Assembly (NCBI RefSeq): GCF_004362395.1
Contig: NZ_SNWE01000021.1
Location: 16,907-80,906, forward strand
Length of the DNA: 64,000 nt
Source: Salegentibacter sp. 24
Lineage (GTDB): Bacteria; Bacteroidota; Bacteroidia; Flavobacteriales; Flavobacteriaceae
Reading direction: 5' to 3'
This document shows positions 9,990-18,558 of the stretch, piece by piece; within the stretch, counting starts at the first letter, position 1, and every line of letters starts with the position of its first letter. The notes below the pieces were generated by a model. The model ran no database searches and was not told the origin of the DNA. It was given only the letters and a program-made list of their open reading frames with translations. The position numbers and the translations under genes were made by a program.

Positions 9990-10913
9990 ATGCTAACAAG
10001 CTTTTTTAGCAAATCAAAACCGGTTAACGGTGTTTTGATTACCGTTTACTTGATCGTTTTTTTTATAATCGCTAATTTTAGGGAATGGTTTATTGTTTTT
10101 AATCCATTATATTTCTTGGAGAAATTAGCGGTTTTACTATGTCTTGTTCTAAGTGTTTTCACTCTTAACTTTATCGCTAAGAAGAATGAACTTACCTACC
10201 GCAGTGCCTATAAAATATTACTATTCGTAGTTTTTTCAGCTTCATTTTTTAGCCTTTTAAAAAATCATCAGGTTATATTTGCCAACTTATGTGTGCTTTT
10301 TGCCTTTAGAAGAATCATTAGTTTAAAATCAAAAAAAGTGATGCAGAAGAAGGTTTTTGATGCTACTTTCTGGATTTGTATCGCATCCCTATTTTATTTT
10401 TGGTCTATTTTATTCCTGATTGTGGTTTATGCCGGAATTCTATATTATTTACCCAAAGGTAAAAACTGGTTAATCCCGCCAATTGCAGCTTTAACGGTAG
10501 CTGCCTTAACGCTTAGTTTTCATATTTTAGTTTACGATCAATTTTATTTTTTTTCACAATGGTTTGAGGGGAATAATTTTGACTATTCAAACTATCAAAA
10601 CCTTAAAATACTCATTCCAGTGAGTATTATTTTAACCTTAACTCTCTGGACGCTCGTAAGGTTTCTTGCCGTAATTAATAAAGCCAGCGTTTCCCTGAAA
10701 CCCTCCCTAAACTTAGTTTTACTCAGCTTGGTTACTGCAGTGTCTGTGGCTATTTTGGCCCCAACCAAAGATGGTAGTGAACTAATTTTCTTTTTTGTGC
10801 CCCTTAGTATTATTACCTCCATCTATTTTGATCAAAAGCAGGATAAAGTCTTTAGAGAAGTCTTGCTCATATTGCTTATCTTAATGCCTATATGTTTACC
10901 AATGATTTTCTAG
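9990..10913 (+). CDS. DUF6427 family polytopic membrane protein
   Basis: A 307-residue, highly hydrophobic protein with roughly eight to nine predicted membrane helices (for example near residues 17-30, 42-63, 73-95, 130-150, 157-178 and 205-226) and short loops. I recognise it as the Flavobacteriia DUF6427 family, of unknown function. It is divergent from the DUF6341 gene, the usual arrangement of these two families. No catalytic motif is visible. A transport or envelope role would be speculation. Confidence 0.75.
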   Translation: MLTSFFSKSKPVNGVLITVYLIVFFIIANFREWFIVFNPLYFLEKLAVLLCLVLSVFTLNFIAKKNELTYRSAYKILLFVVFSASFFSLLKNHQVIFANLCVLFAFRRIISLKSKKVMQKKVFDATFWICIASLFYFWSILFLIVVYAGILYYLPKGKNWLIPPIAALTVAALTLSFHILVYDQFYFFSQWFEGNNFDYSNYQNLKILIPVSIILTLTLWTLVRFLAVINKASVSLKPSLNLVLLSLVTAVSVAILAPTKDGSELIFFFVPLSIITSIYFDQKQDKVFREVLLILLILMPICLPMIF

Positions 10914-11107
10914 AAAATGCCTTCCTTCCTTTTTGATTTATTCTACTTTCGTTGGCTCAAAAACGTTAACAAAAAGAAACTAAAAGCCGGATTTTTTTTT
11001 TGAAGGACTCAATTGAAAAATATGTTGCTATTTTTGATATGATCAATTAAAAAAATCAGTTTAAGCAGTTCAAAATGAATGTGGTTTGAAATGATCTCGC
11101 GGATATA

Positions 11108-12106
11108 ATGAATTATATAGGTTCCAAACATAAGCTTGGCGATTTTATAAAGTCTACGGTAAAAGGTGTGGTTAGCGAAGATCTATCTCAGATGGTTTTT
11201 TGCGATCTTTTTGCAGGCACTGGCAGGGTAGGCAGGAATTTTAAAACTTCTGTAAAATCCGTTATCGCAAATGATGTAGAATATTACAGCTATGTTTTGC
11301 TTAAAAATTATATTGAAAATTATCAACAACTAGATATCGAATATTTTCTTTCAGAATTAAATAAGCTGAAAGGTGAACCAGGTTTTATTTCCGAACAATA
11401 CAGTGAAAACGGTAAGGGTAACCGATTATATTTTTCTGAAGGAAACGGAAGGAAAATAGACGCGATTCGGCGAAAAATAGAGAGTTGGAGGTTGAGTGAG
11501 CAAATATTGGAAGACCAATATTTTTATCTTTTAGCTTCTTTACTTGAAAGCGCTGATAAAGTTGCTAATACTGCATCCGTGTATGGTGCGTTTCTCAAAA
11601 AGGTGAAACTTTCGGCAAGAAAAGAATTAAAACTCAAACCGGCAAAATTTGAATTTACTGAAAATTCACACAAGGTTTTTCAACAAGACGCTAACCTTTT
11701 AATAAAGGAGATCAAAGGCGATATTTTATATTTAGATCCCCCATACAATGCTCGACAGTATGGGGCTAATTACCATATTTTAAATACTATCGCAAAATAT
11801 GATACCTTTGCACCACAGGGCAAAACCGGTCTTCGTGATTATTATCGTTCTAATTACTGCAAGCGAGGGGGAGTTGTAAATTCATTTAAGGATTTACTCG
11901 AGAATGCAAATTTCAGGTATATATTTTTCAGTTATAACAACGAGGGTTTATTGCCTAGTGAAGAAATAAAAAAAATAATGAGCTGTTTTGGAAAATACGA
12001 TTTAGTCACAAAAAATTATCAGCGCTTCAAAGCGGATAAATCTAAAAATCGTAACCATACAGCCAATAAAACCATAGAATACCTTCATATTTTAGAAAAA
12101 ATATAA
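11108..12106 (+). CDS. D12-class DNA adenine N6-methyltransferase (orphan)
   Basis: A Dam-like amino-methyltransferase of 332 residues that transfers methyl from SAM to adenine N6 in DNA. Seen: the N-terminal MNYIGSKHKLGDFI characteristic of the D12 class, the SAM-binding CDLFAGTGRVGRNF, and the catalytic DPPYNARQYGANYH. There is no adjacent restriction endonuclease, so it is probably an orphan regulatory or protective methylase, though a phage-derived remnant is possible. A TATTTTTG -7-like box is at 11029-11036. The recognition sequence is unknown. Confidence 0.9.
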   Translation: MNYIGSKHKLGDFIKSTVKGVVSEDLSQMVFCDLFAGTGRVGRNFKTSVKSVIANDVEYYSYVLLKNYIENYQQLDIEYFLSELNKLKGEPGFISEQYSENGKGNRLYFSEGNGRKIDAIRRKIESWRLSEQILEDQYFYLLASLLESADKVANTASVYGAFLKKVKLSARKELKLKPAKFEFTENSHKVFQQDANLLIKEIKGDILYLDPPYNARQYGANYHILNTIAKYDTFAPQGKTGLRDYYRSNYCKRGGVVNSFKDLLENANFRYIFFSYNNEGLLPSEEIKKIMSCFGKYDLVTKNYQRFKADKSKNRNHTANKTIEYLHILEKI

Positions 12107-12109
12107 TTT

Positions 12110-12721
12110 ATGTTTTCAGATAAAGCGAATAAAATCTTTCAGGAAGTAATACAAAAATACCACGAAAAGGACACGGTTGATCAGCCGTTTTTAAACCCTT
12201 ATAATAGCGAAAATGAATTGATTGAACATCTGTTGTATCGAAAATGTTGGATAGATACGGTACAATGGCATTATGAAGATATAATTCGTGATAAACACAT
12301 AAATCCTGTAGATGCGTTAGCACTAAAACGCCAAATAGATGCTTCAAACCAGGACCGCACAGATACCGTGGAATATATTGATAGTTATTTTTTGGACAAA
12401 TTTAAAAATATTGAGCCTGATGCCAACGCAACAATTAATTCTGAGAGCCCGGCCTGGGCTGTCGATCGGCTTTCAATCCTGGCCTTAAAGATCTATCATA
12501 TGCATCAAGAGGCCAACCGCAAAGATGCTTCAAAGGAACATCAGATGAAGTGTAATGCGAAACTTGATGTTTTGCTAGAACAACGTGTAGATCTTTCTCT
12601 TGCAATAAATCAATTGTTAGAAGATATCGCTGCTGGGATAAAATACATGAAGGTCTACAGACAAATGAAAATGTATAACGATGATGAACTGAACCCGGTT
12701 TTACGTAAAAATAACCCTTAA
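12110..12721 (+). CDS. DUF4254 domain-containing protein
   Basis: A 203-residue, mostly helical soluble protein of the DUF4254 family, with segments HLLYRKCWIDTVQWHYEDIIRD and DALALKRQIDASNQDRTDTVE. The family is habitually paired with a glycosyltransferase family 9 gene, as here (3 bp gap to the GT9 gene). It also lies 3 bp after the methylase stop. Its biochemical function is not established; the pairing suggests assistance in lipopolysaccharide or surface glycan assembly. Confidence 0.83.
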   Translation: MFSDKANKIFQEVIQKYHEKDTVDQPFLNPYNSENELIEHLLYRKCWIDTVQWHYEDIIRDKHINPVDALALKRQIDASNQDRTDTVEYIDSYFLDKFKNIEPDANATINSESPAWAVDRLSILALKIYHMHQEANRKDASKEHQMKCNAKLDVLLEQRVDLSLAINQLLEDIAAGIKYMKVYRQMKMYNDDELNPVLRKNNP

Positions 12722-12724
12722 AAT

Positions 12725-13807
12725 ATGAATCAAACCAGTCAAAATACGAGCGATCTTTCTGTATCTGAAAAGAATGAGAAATCTCATATTTTGATTATTC
12801 GATTTTCAGCAATGGGCGATGTTGCCATGACGGTTCCAGTAGTAAGGGTTTTAACAGCTACCTACCCCGATTTAAAAGTAACCGTTTTAACCCGTGGTTT
12901 TTTTGAACCCTTGTTCAATGGAATTCCAAGGGTTTCGGTTTACAAGGCCGATGTTAATGGAGTACATAGCGGTGTAATAGGACTTTGCCGGTTAGCAAAA
13001 GATTTAAGGGATCTTGGCATTGATAAAGTAGCAGATCTCCACGATGTTTTGCGTACCAATATATTGAATTCGGTGTTCTATATGTTTGGAATAACGGTGA
13101 AGCAAATTGATAAAGGCAGAAGCGAAAAGAAGGCGCTTACTCGAAAAAACAATAAAATTTATAAGCAGTTAAAAACTACTGTACAGCGCTATGCTGATGT
13201 TTTGGATGCTTTAGGTTATCCTTTAGCGATTGACACACATAGATTCCCTCCTAAAGCTAAACTTTCAGATAAAACAAGGATTCTGGTAGGTGCTGAGCCT
13301 AAAAAATGGCTGGGAATAGCCCCTTTTGCGCAGCATAATTCTAAAGTTTATCCAACAGATTTAATGGAAACTGTTTTACAGGAATTAAGCAACAACCCAA
13401 ACATTAAAATCTTACTTTTCGGCGGTGGGAAAGAGGAAAAACAACAACTGGAAATCTGGGCGGCGAAATTTAAAAATACTATTAGTATCGCGGGAAAACT
13501 GAACTTCTCGGAAGAACTTGTTTTGATTTCAAATCTTGATGCCATGCTTTCTATGGATAGCGGAAATGGTCATATTGCGGCTTTGTATGGAGTTCCTGTT
13601 ATTAGTATCTGGGGTGTTACACATCCTTATGCTGGATTTAGACCGTTTAACCAACCCGATGAAAACAGTTTAATTCCTGATCTTACCCGATTTCCCAATA
13701 TACCAACTTCCGTTTACGGAAATAAATTTCCCGACGGCTATCAGAATGCCATTAGAAGTATTTCTCCAAAAATGGTTTTAAATAAGATTCAGGAGGTTTT
13801 ATTTTAA
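12725..13807 (+). CDS. glycosyltransferase family 9 (heptosyltransferase-like)
   Basis: A GT-B-fold enzyme of 360 residues related to ADP-heptose:LPS heptosyltransferases. Seen: the start of the fold ILIIRFSAMGDVAMTVPVV at about residue 22, KVADLHDVLRTNIL, and the donor-site segment MSMDSGNGHIAALYGVPVISIWG near the C-terminus. The first 20 residues are polar and unrelated to the fold. It forms a tight pair with the DUF4254 gene and probably acts at the cytoplasmic face of the inner membrane in LPS core synthesis. The transferred sugar is not determined. Confidence 0.88.
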   Translation: MNQTSQNTSDLSVSEKNEKSHILIIRFSAMGDVAMTVPVVRVLTATYPDLKVTVLTRGFFEPLFNGIPRVSVYKADVNGVHSGVIGLCRLAKDLRDLGIDKVADLHDVLRTNILNSVFYMFGITVKQIDKGRSEKKALTRKNNKIYKQLKTTVQRYADVLDALGYPLAIDTHRFPPKAKLSDKTRILVGAEPKKWLGIAPFAQHNSKVYPTDLMETVLQELSNNPNIKILLFGGGKEEKQQLEIWAAKFKNTISIAGKLNFSEELVLISNLDAMLSMDSGNGHIAALYGVPVISIWGVTHPYAGFRPFNQPDENSLIPDLTRFPNIPTSVYGNKFPDGYQNAIRSISPKMVLNKIQEVLF

Positions 13808-13966
13808 AGCTCTAGAATCATTGATGTTGATAAAATAAGAAGTTTTAATAAACTTTATGCTGCAATTTGAATCTACTTTAAGATATGCTAATTGAAGCTA
13901 AATCAGTTACGGATTGTCTGTAACATTGGACCGTACATAAATCCTCATCTCAAATAGTTTGTGTTT

Positions 13967-14911
13967 TTATAAATACTTTTTATGCAAGTGGTACAGTACT
14001 TTTAAATCATAAGAATTAAAAGGCTGGTTTAAATTTTCCTGTATAAAATGTAGTTTAAAAGCAGCTTTAGCCGCTTGAAGATCCGAGGTGTTGTAACCTA
14101 TTATTCTCAGTGCTTTTTCAACATTAAAACCTGCCGGTATTACTTCGGGGAATACTAATTTATCAATAAAGGGGATTCGAGTGTTGAGCCTAGAATTAAG
14201 ATCAATAATTAAAGGGTTTGGTTTAAAGAATTCAGCTTCAAGCTTTAATTTCTCAATTTCAGATTCATCATACCATAATCCAAAACCTTCTTGGGCTAAA
14301 TGTTCCCAGGGGAAATTAGCGTTAGGATCAACTTTTCGGGCGGGTGCAATATCAGAATGACCAATAAAATTTTCGGCAGGAATATTATATTTTTCTTTAA
14401 TTTCCTTTAGCAGTTCAATTAAACTTAAAATCTGAACCTCGGTAAATTCTTCTTTACCATTGTTGTCAATTTCAATTCCAAGAGAAGAAGAATTTAAATC
14501 AGTATTATTCCCCCATTTTCCTACTCCACCGTGCCATGCACGATAATAATCGTTCAACATATGATATATTTCTCCGTTTTTGGAAATTACATAATGTGAA
14601 CTGACCTGTGTTTTTGGCAAGGTAAACGTGTTTAAAGTTTGCCGAACTGAATCTTGGGCGGTATGATGAATTATAACATAGTTAGGCTTGCGAAGGTTAA
14701 AATTAGTAGTTCCCACCCAGTAATCACCATAGTCGAGTGCGGATTCTTTCTGGTTTTCCGGGGTGGGTAACTGCTGCAATTCTTTACTATAAGCTTTTGC
14801 CTGTTTTTTATACATTTTGTTGGTCTTCGCATATGGATTACTCCCACATGAGAAAATAAAAAATGTCATTGCTAAGTAGAAAAAAGGTATTATTTTTTTT
14901 GCTGAAATCAT
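13967..14911 (-). CDS. N-acetylmuramoyl-L-alanine amidase lipoprotein (Amidase_2)
   Basis: A secreted peptidoglycan amidase that cleaves the MurNAc-L-Ala bond. I chose the ATG at 14911 because it gives a clean lipoprotein signal (MISAKKIIPFFYLAMTFFIF then SCGS) and avoids overlap with nagB; the open frame extends to 14965. Seen: the zinc-ligand stretch YVIIHHTAQDS, SSHYVISKNGEIY, AWHGGVGKWGN, GIEIDNNG, and FIGHSDIAPARKVDPNANFPWEHLA with the second His and the Lys/Asp region. It sits downstream of the NagB-LmbE fusion on the same strand, which suggests cell-wall amino-sugar recycling. Confidence 0.92.
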   Translation of the reverse strand: MISAKKIIPFFYLAMTFFIFSCGSNPYAKTNKMYKKQAKAYSKELQQLPTPENQKESALDYGDYWVGTTNFNLRKPNYVIIHHTAQDSVRQTLNTFTLPKTQVSSHYVISKNGEIYHMLNDYYRAWHGGVGKWGNNTDLNSSSLGIEIDNNGKEEFTEVQILSLIELLKEIKEKYNIPAENFIGHSDIAPARKVDPNANFPWEHLAQEGFGLWYDESEIEKLKLEAEFFKPNPLIIDLNSRLNTRIPFIDKLVFPEVIPAGFNVEKALRIIGYNTSDLQAAKAAFKLHFIQENLNQPFNSYDLKVLYHLHKKYL

Positions 14912-14924
14912 CAGGTTGATAATT

Positions 14925-16847
14925 TTAATCAAATTTCCATTTAACAAAAGCTTCCATAGCTTCATAGTTTGCCAAACCTAATGAATGGTAACTCTCCGCG
15001 GTTTCACGATTTCTTTCTTCGGCCCTAACCCAGAACTCACGTTCATCATCTCCTGGGAAGACGGGATGGTCCTTTTGGGATTGGTGCTGGAATATCGCTT
15101 GTCTTTTGCGTTGAACCTCTTGTGGGGAAAGAGGAACAGCCATCTCTATTTCATGAATATCAAATTCCTGCCAGGCGCCACGGTACATCCATAACCAGCA
15201 ATCTTTAATCCAGGTTTCAGTTTTTCTGAGCCTTTTCATCGCTTCAAGAATAATTCTGAAACAAACGATATGCGTCCCGTGAGGATCGGCAAAATCTCCA
15301 GCAGCAAATACCTGGTGCGGTTTAATTTTTTTCAGTAATTCCATGGTAAGTTCTACATCTTTATCGGTCACCGGATTTTTTATTTTTTTTCCGGTTTCAT
15401 AAAATGGAAGTGCCATAAAATGGATGTTATTATCTTTTAATCCAGCAAAACGCGCACCAGCGATGGCTTCTGATTTTCTAATAAACGCTTTTACATCTCT
15501 AATTTCATCAAGATCAATGTCATTTGGCTCTTTCTTATCAATAAAAGCACGCATTTTTTCATATGTAGCCTCTAGCTTTTGTGTGTCTTCACCTATGCTT
15601 TTTTTAAAATCTATGGCAAATTCTACATAACGTAAAACATCGGTGTCCCAAACCGCGGTATTTCCTGAAGTTTGATAAGCCACATGAACCTGGTGACCTT
15701 GATCAACAAGCCTAATGAAAGTTCCCCCCATGGAAATCACATCATCATCGGGATGTGGCGAGAAAATTAAAGATCGCTTTTTAGCCGGATTCTTGCGCTC
15801 TGGTCGTTGTGAATCGTCCGCATTTGGTTTCCCACCTGGCCAACCGGTAATACTGTGCTGCAACTGGTTAAAAACATCTATATTAATATCGTATGCTGGG
15901 CCTTGCTCGGTTGCGAGTTGAGCCATACCGTTGTTATTGTAATCCTCATCGGTAAGTTTTAGGATTGGTTTTGTTACCTGGGAAGAAAGCCAGATAACGG
16001 CCTTTTTAATAAGGTTTTTATTCCAACTACAATCTTTTACCAGCCAGGGCGTATCGAACCTTGTCAACTCTGAAGCAGCATCTTCATCCAAAATAAATTC
16101 AACACTATCTGAGAGCTGAAGGTAGGTGGCCGGCACGTTTCCAGACATGGCACCTTCAACCGCTTTCTTGATAATCGGAGCTTTTTTCTTACTCCAGGCC
16201 ATCAAGATAATTTCACGTGCTTTAAAAATGGTGCCAATTCCCATTGTAATGGCTTTGGTAGGCACATTCTCCTTTCCTCCAAAATCTCGTGAGGCATCCC
16301 GGCGGGTCAAATCATCTAAGGTTACCAGGCGTGTACCTGAATTGGGAGCAGATCCAGGTTCGTTAAAGCCGATGTGCCCTGTTCTTCCAATTCCCAGCAG
16401 TTGCAGGTCTAATCCGCCAACCGCACCTATTTTGTTTTCGTACGACAGGCAGTAATCAGTTATATCTTCTTTGGCAAGTGTACCATCAGGAATATGAATA
16501 TTGTCTCTTTTTATATCAATATGATTAAAAAGATTTTCATCCATAAATTTAACATAACTCTGCTTTGCATCAGGCTGCATGGGGTAATATTCATCCAGAT
16601 TAAAAGTCACTACGTTTTTAAAACTCAAACCTTCTTTTTTATGCAGTCGAATTAACTCTTCATAAACACCTACAGGAGTGGCCCCGGTAGCAAGACCTAA
16701 CACGGCGTTTTCGTGGTTTTCTTGCTTGCGTTTAATCAAGTCAGCGATTCGTTTTGCTACTTTTTTTGAGGCTATTTGTTCATTTTCATAAACTTTAACT
16801 GGCAGCTTTTCAAAGCGTGTTTCTTCTAAAAGGTTTAATCTGGCCAT
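14925..16847 (-). CDS. nagB: glucosamine-6-phosphate deaminase fused to LmbE/PIG-L-type deacetylase
   Basis: A two-domain cytoplasmic enzyme of 640 residues. Residues 1-265 are NagB, converting glucosamine-6-phosphate to fructose-6-phosphate and ammonia; motifs LGLATGATPVGVYEELI, FNLDEYYPM and GIGRTGHIGFNEPGS are intact. Residues about 370-560 are an LmbE/PIG-L zinc deacetylase, with FSPHPDDDVISMGGT and the late HxxH-like DPHGTHIVC. The fusion is widespread in Bacteroidetes and plausibly couples deacetylation of N-acetylglucosamine derivatives with deamination. It lies between a ROK regulator and an amidase on the same strand. Confidence 0.94.
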   Translation of the reverse strand: MARLNLLEETRFEKLPVKVYENEQIASKKVAKRIADLIKRKQENHENAVLGLATGATPVGVYEELIRLHKKEGLSFKNVVTFNLDEYYPMQPDAKQSYVKFMDENLFNHIDIKRDNIHIPDGTLAKEDITDYCLSYENKIGAVGGLDLQLLGIGRTGHIGFNEPGSAPNSGTRLVTLDDLTRRDASRDFGGKENVPTKAITMGIGTIFKAREIILMAWSKKKAPIIKKAVEGAMSGNVPATYLQLSDSVEFILDEDAASELTRFDTPWLVKDCSWNKNLIKKAVIWLSSQVTKPILKLTDEDYNNNGMAQLATEQGPAYDINIDVFNQLQHSITGWPGGKPNADDSQRPERKNPAKKRSLIFSPHPDDDVISMGGTFIRLVDQGHQVHVAYQTSGNTAVWDTDVLRYVEFAIDFKKSIGEDTQKLEATYEKMRAFIDKKEPNDIDLDEIRDVKAFIRKSEAIAGARFAGLKDNNIHFMALPFYETGKKIKNPVTDKDVELTMELLKKIKPHQVFAAGDFADPHGTHIVCFRIILEAMKRLRKTETWIKDCWLWMYRGAWQEFDIHEIEMAVPLSPQEVQRKRQAIFQHQSQKDHPVFPGDDEREFWVRAEERNRETAESYHSLGLANYEAMEAFVKWKFD

Positions 16848-16877
16848 AATTTCTTTAGCTGATTTCTAAATTTTTAT

Positions 16878-18164
16878 TTAACTGATATACGATTTAACCA
16901 GGCTTACCTGATCTTTAAATATATCGTCCATTACTGCAATGGTGCCTCCGTATAGGCTGGAATTGGACCCAAGGGTAGAAAGTTGGATTTTTGTACGTTC
17001 TTTAAGTTGCATCATACAATAAGTATTCATTGATTGCTGAATTGGCGTTGTAATAAATTGTTTTGCTTGAGCAATCTTGCCTTCCAGAATCACCAATTCT
17101 GGATTAAATATTTGAATAAGAATTGCGATTCCTTTCCCTAGATTAATGCCTATTTCAGATAAAACATTTATCGCAAACTGGTCGCCCTTGTTGGCAGCAT
17201 CAATAATGGTTTCTGGTTCGAGTTTTTCTAGTTCTTCCTTTGTGAGGTTGTTTAAAACTGAAGTTTGCCCGTCTTCTAAACCTTCTTTGGCTTTCCTGAC
17301 CAGGGCAAGGCCGGAAGCTTCTGTTTCTAGGCAACCGCGTTTTCCGCAGTGACAAAGTAATCCGTCTTCTGTCATTGGAATATGGCCGAATTCTCCCGCA
17401 AATCCAGATTCTCCCGAATGCATTCTGCCGCCCATAATAATTCCAAGACCAATACCCCAGTCCATAGAAATGACCAGCACATTGCTTTTATTTTTTGCTG
17501 ATCCAAAACGGAATTCAGCCAAACATGCACTCTTTGCATCGTTTAAAATAGCGACGGGCTTCTTGAATTTTTTCTCAAATTTTATTTTAAGGGATTCAGG
17601 TTCCTGTTCGCTTAAATAATAAGTAAAGTTTTTCCCGGCTTCAGCCGAAACCAGTCCGGGCATACTAATGCCTACACCCATAACCTGGTCTAACTTAATA
17701 TTGGATTCTTTCAGTATTTCCATGCTCCACTCAAATAAAATGTCCACAATATTAGAGCCTGAAGAAATTTCTGCAGGCCAGGCTCTTTCGTGAAGTATTG
17801 TATGATTGTTATCGATTATCGCCAACTTAATACTATAGCGTTCTATATGTATGCTTATTACGAAAAAAGAATTTTCTTCAAGCCCATAAAGATCAGGTTT
17901 GCGACCACCTTCAGATTTCCCCCGGCCTTTTTTTACTACTATACCTTCTTCAACAAGCTGATTTAGCAGAGACATAGAGGTTGGAAGACTTACATTAAAT
18001 CGCTGGCAGACTTCCGCATTAGAGGTCTCGCCATTGAGAAAAAGGTGCTTGATGATCTTTAGTTTTTGTAGATATTTTTTTCGCTCTACATTATTGACCT
18101 TAGCTAGTTTTTTTTCATCTATAAAAAAGTCATGGAGATCTGAGGGCATGGTTTGAGATGTCAT
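16878..18164 (-). CDS. ROK-family transcriptional regulator/sugar kinase-like protein
   Basis: A NagC/Mlc-type ROK protein of 428 residues. The first ~95 residues contain a winged HTH (FLNGETSNAEVCQRFNVSLP), followed by the ASKHA-fold ROK domain. Seen: the ROK zinc motif GHIPMTEDGLLCHCGKRGCLE with its Cys residues, and GIGLGIIMGGRMHSGESGFAGE near the sugar site. It precedes the NagB-LmbE gene by 30 bp, so it probably autoregulates the operon and responds to an amino sugar. The divergent GH3 hydrolase shares its upstream region and may be co-regulated. Confidence 0.9.
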   Translation of the reverse strand: MTSQTMPSDLHDFFIDEKKLAKVNNVERKKYLQKLKIIKHLFLNGETSNAEVCQRFNVSLPTSMSLLNQLVEEGIVVKKGRGKSEGGRKPDLYGLEENSFFVISIHIERYSIKLAIIDNNHTILHERAWPAEISSGSNIVDILFEWSMEILKESNIKLDQVMGVGISMPGLVSAEAGKNFTYYLSEQEPESLKIKFEKKFKKPVAILNDAKSACLAEFRFGSAKNKSNVLVISMDWGIGLGIIMGGRMHSGESGFAGEFGHIPMTEDGLLCHCGKRGCLETEASGLALVRKAKEGLEDGQTSVLNNLTKEELEKLEPETIIDAANKGDQFAINVLSEIGINLGKGIAILIQIFNPELVILEGKIAQAKQFITTPIQQSMNTYCMMQLKERTKIQLSTLGSNSSLYGGTIAVMDDIFKDQVSLVKSYIS

Positions 18165-18558
18165 AGTTTATGATAAAAGCATTAAGATTGGTTTTAAGCT
18201 TTTGAAAAAAAGAATTTATTTTGAATTTAAAAGTATATAAAAAAATTATTTTTAAAAATACTTTCTCTATTTTTTTATAAAAGATTAATTATTTAATCGA
18301 AATTTATATTTTTATGTGTAAGTTATATATTTGAATTTTCAAAGGTAAAATCTGATCCTATGCTGATGTTAAGGAAAATTATTCTTCGTTAACAAGCCGG
18401 ACTTTAACCCTGGCTTTGTGAAAACTTATATCTTAGCTTGCCAAATAAGTTATATCGCTTCGTTGCTTGTTGCTATTTTTGTATCCACAAAGGTTGCTGG
18501 ATGGCAATTCGTTATCGAAAAAAATAACCATATTAAAGTTTAAACCAAAATTTATAAA
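18165..18558. promoter_or_regulatory. divergent intergenic region between the ROK regulator and the GH3 hydrolase
   Basis: 394 bp without a gene. It is very AT-rich near the ROK gene (18205-18330) and contains a TTTGAATTTTCAAA palindrome near 18329-18342. Toward the GH3 gene there is a TATTTTTG -7-like box at 18474-18481, which would drive the hydrolase. A ROK repressor could bind here and control both directions, but no operator is proven. Confidence 0.45.
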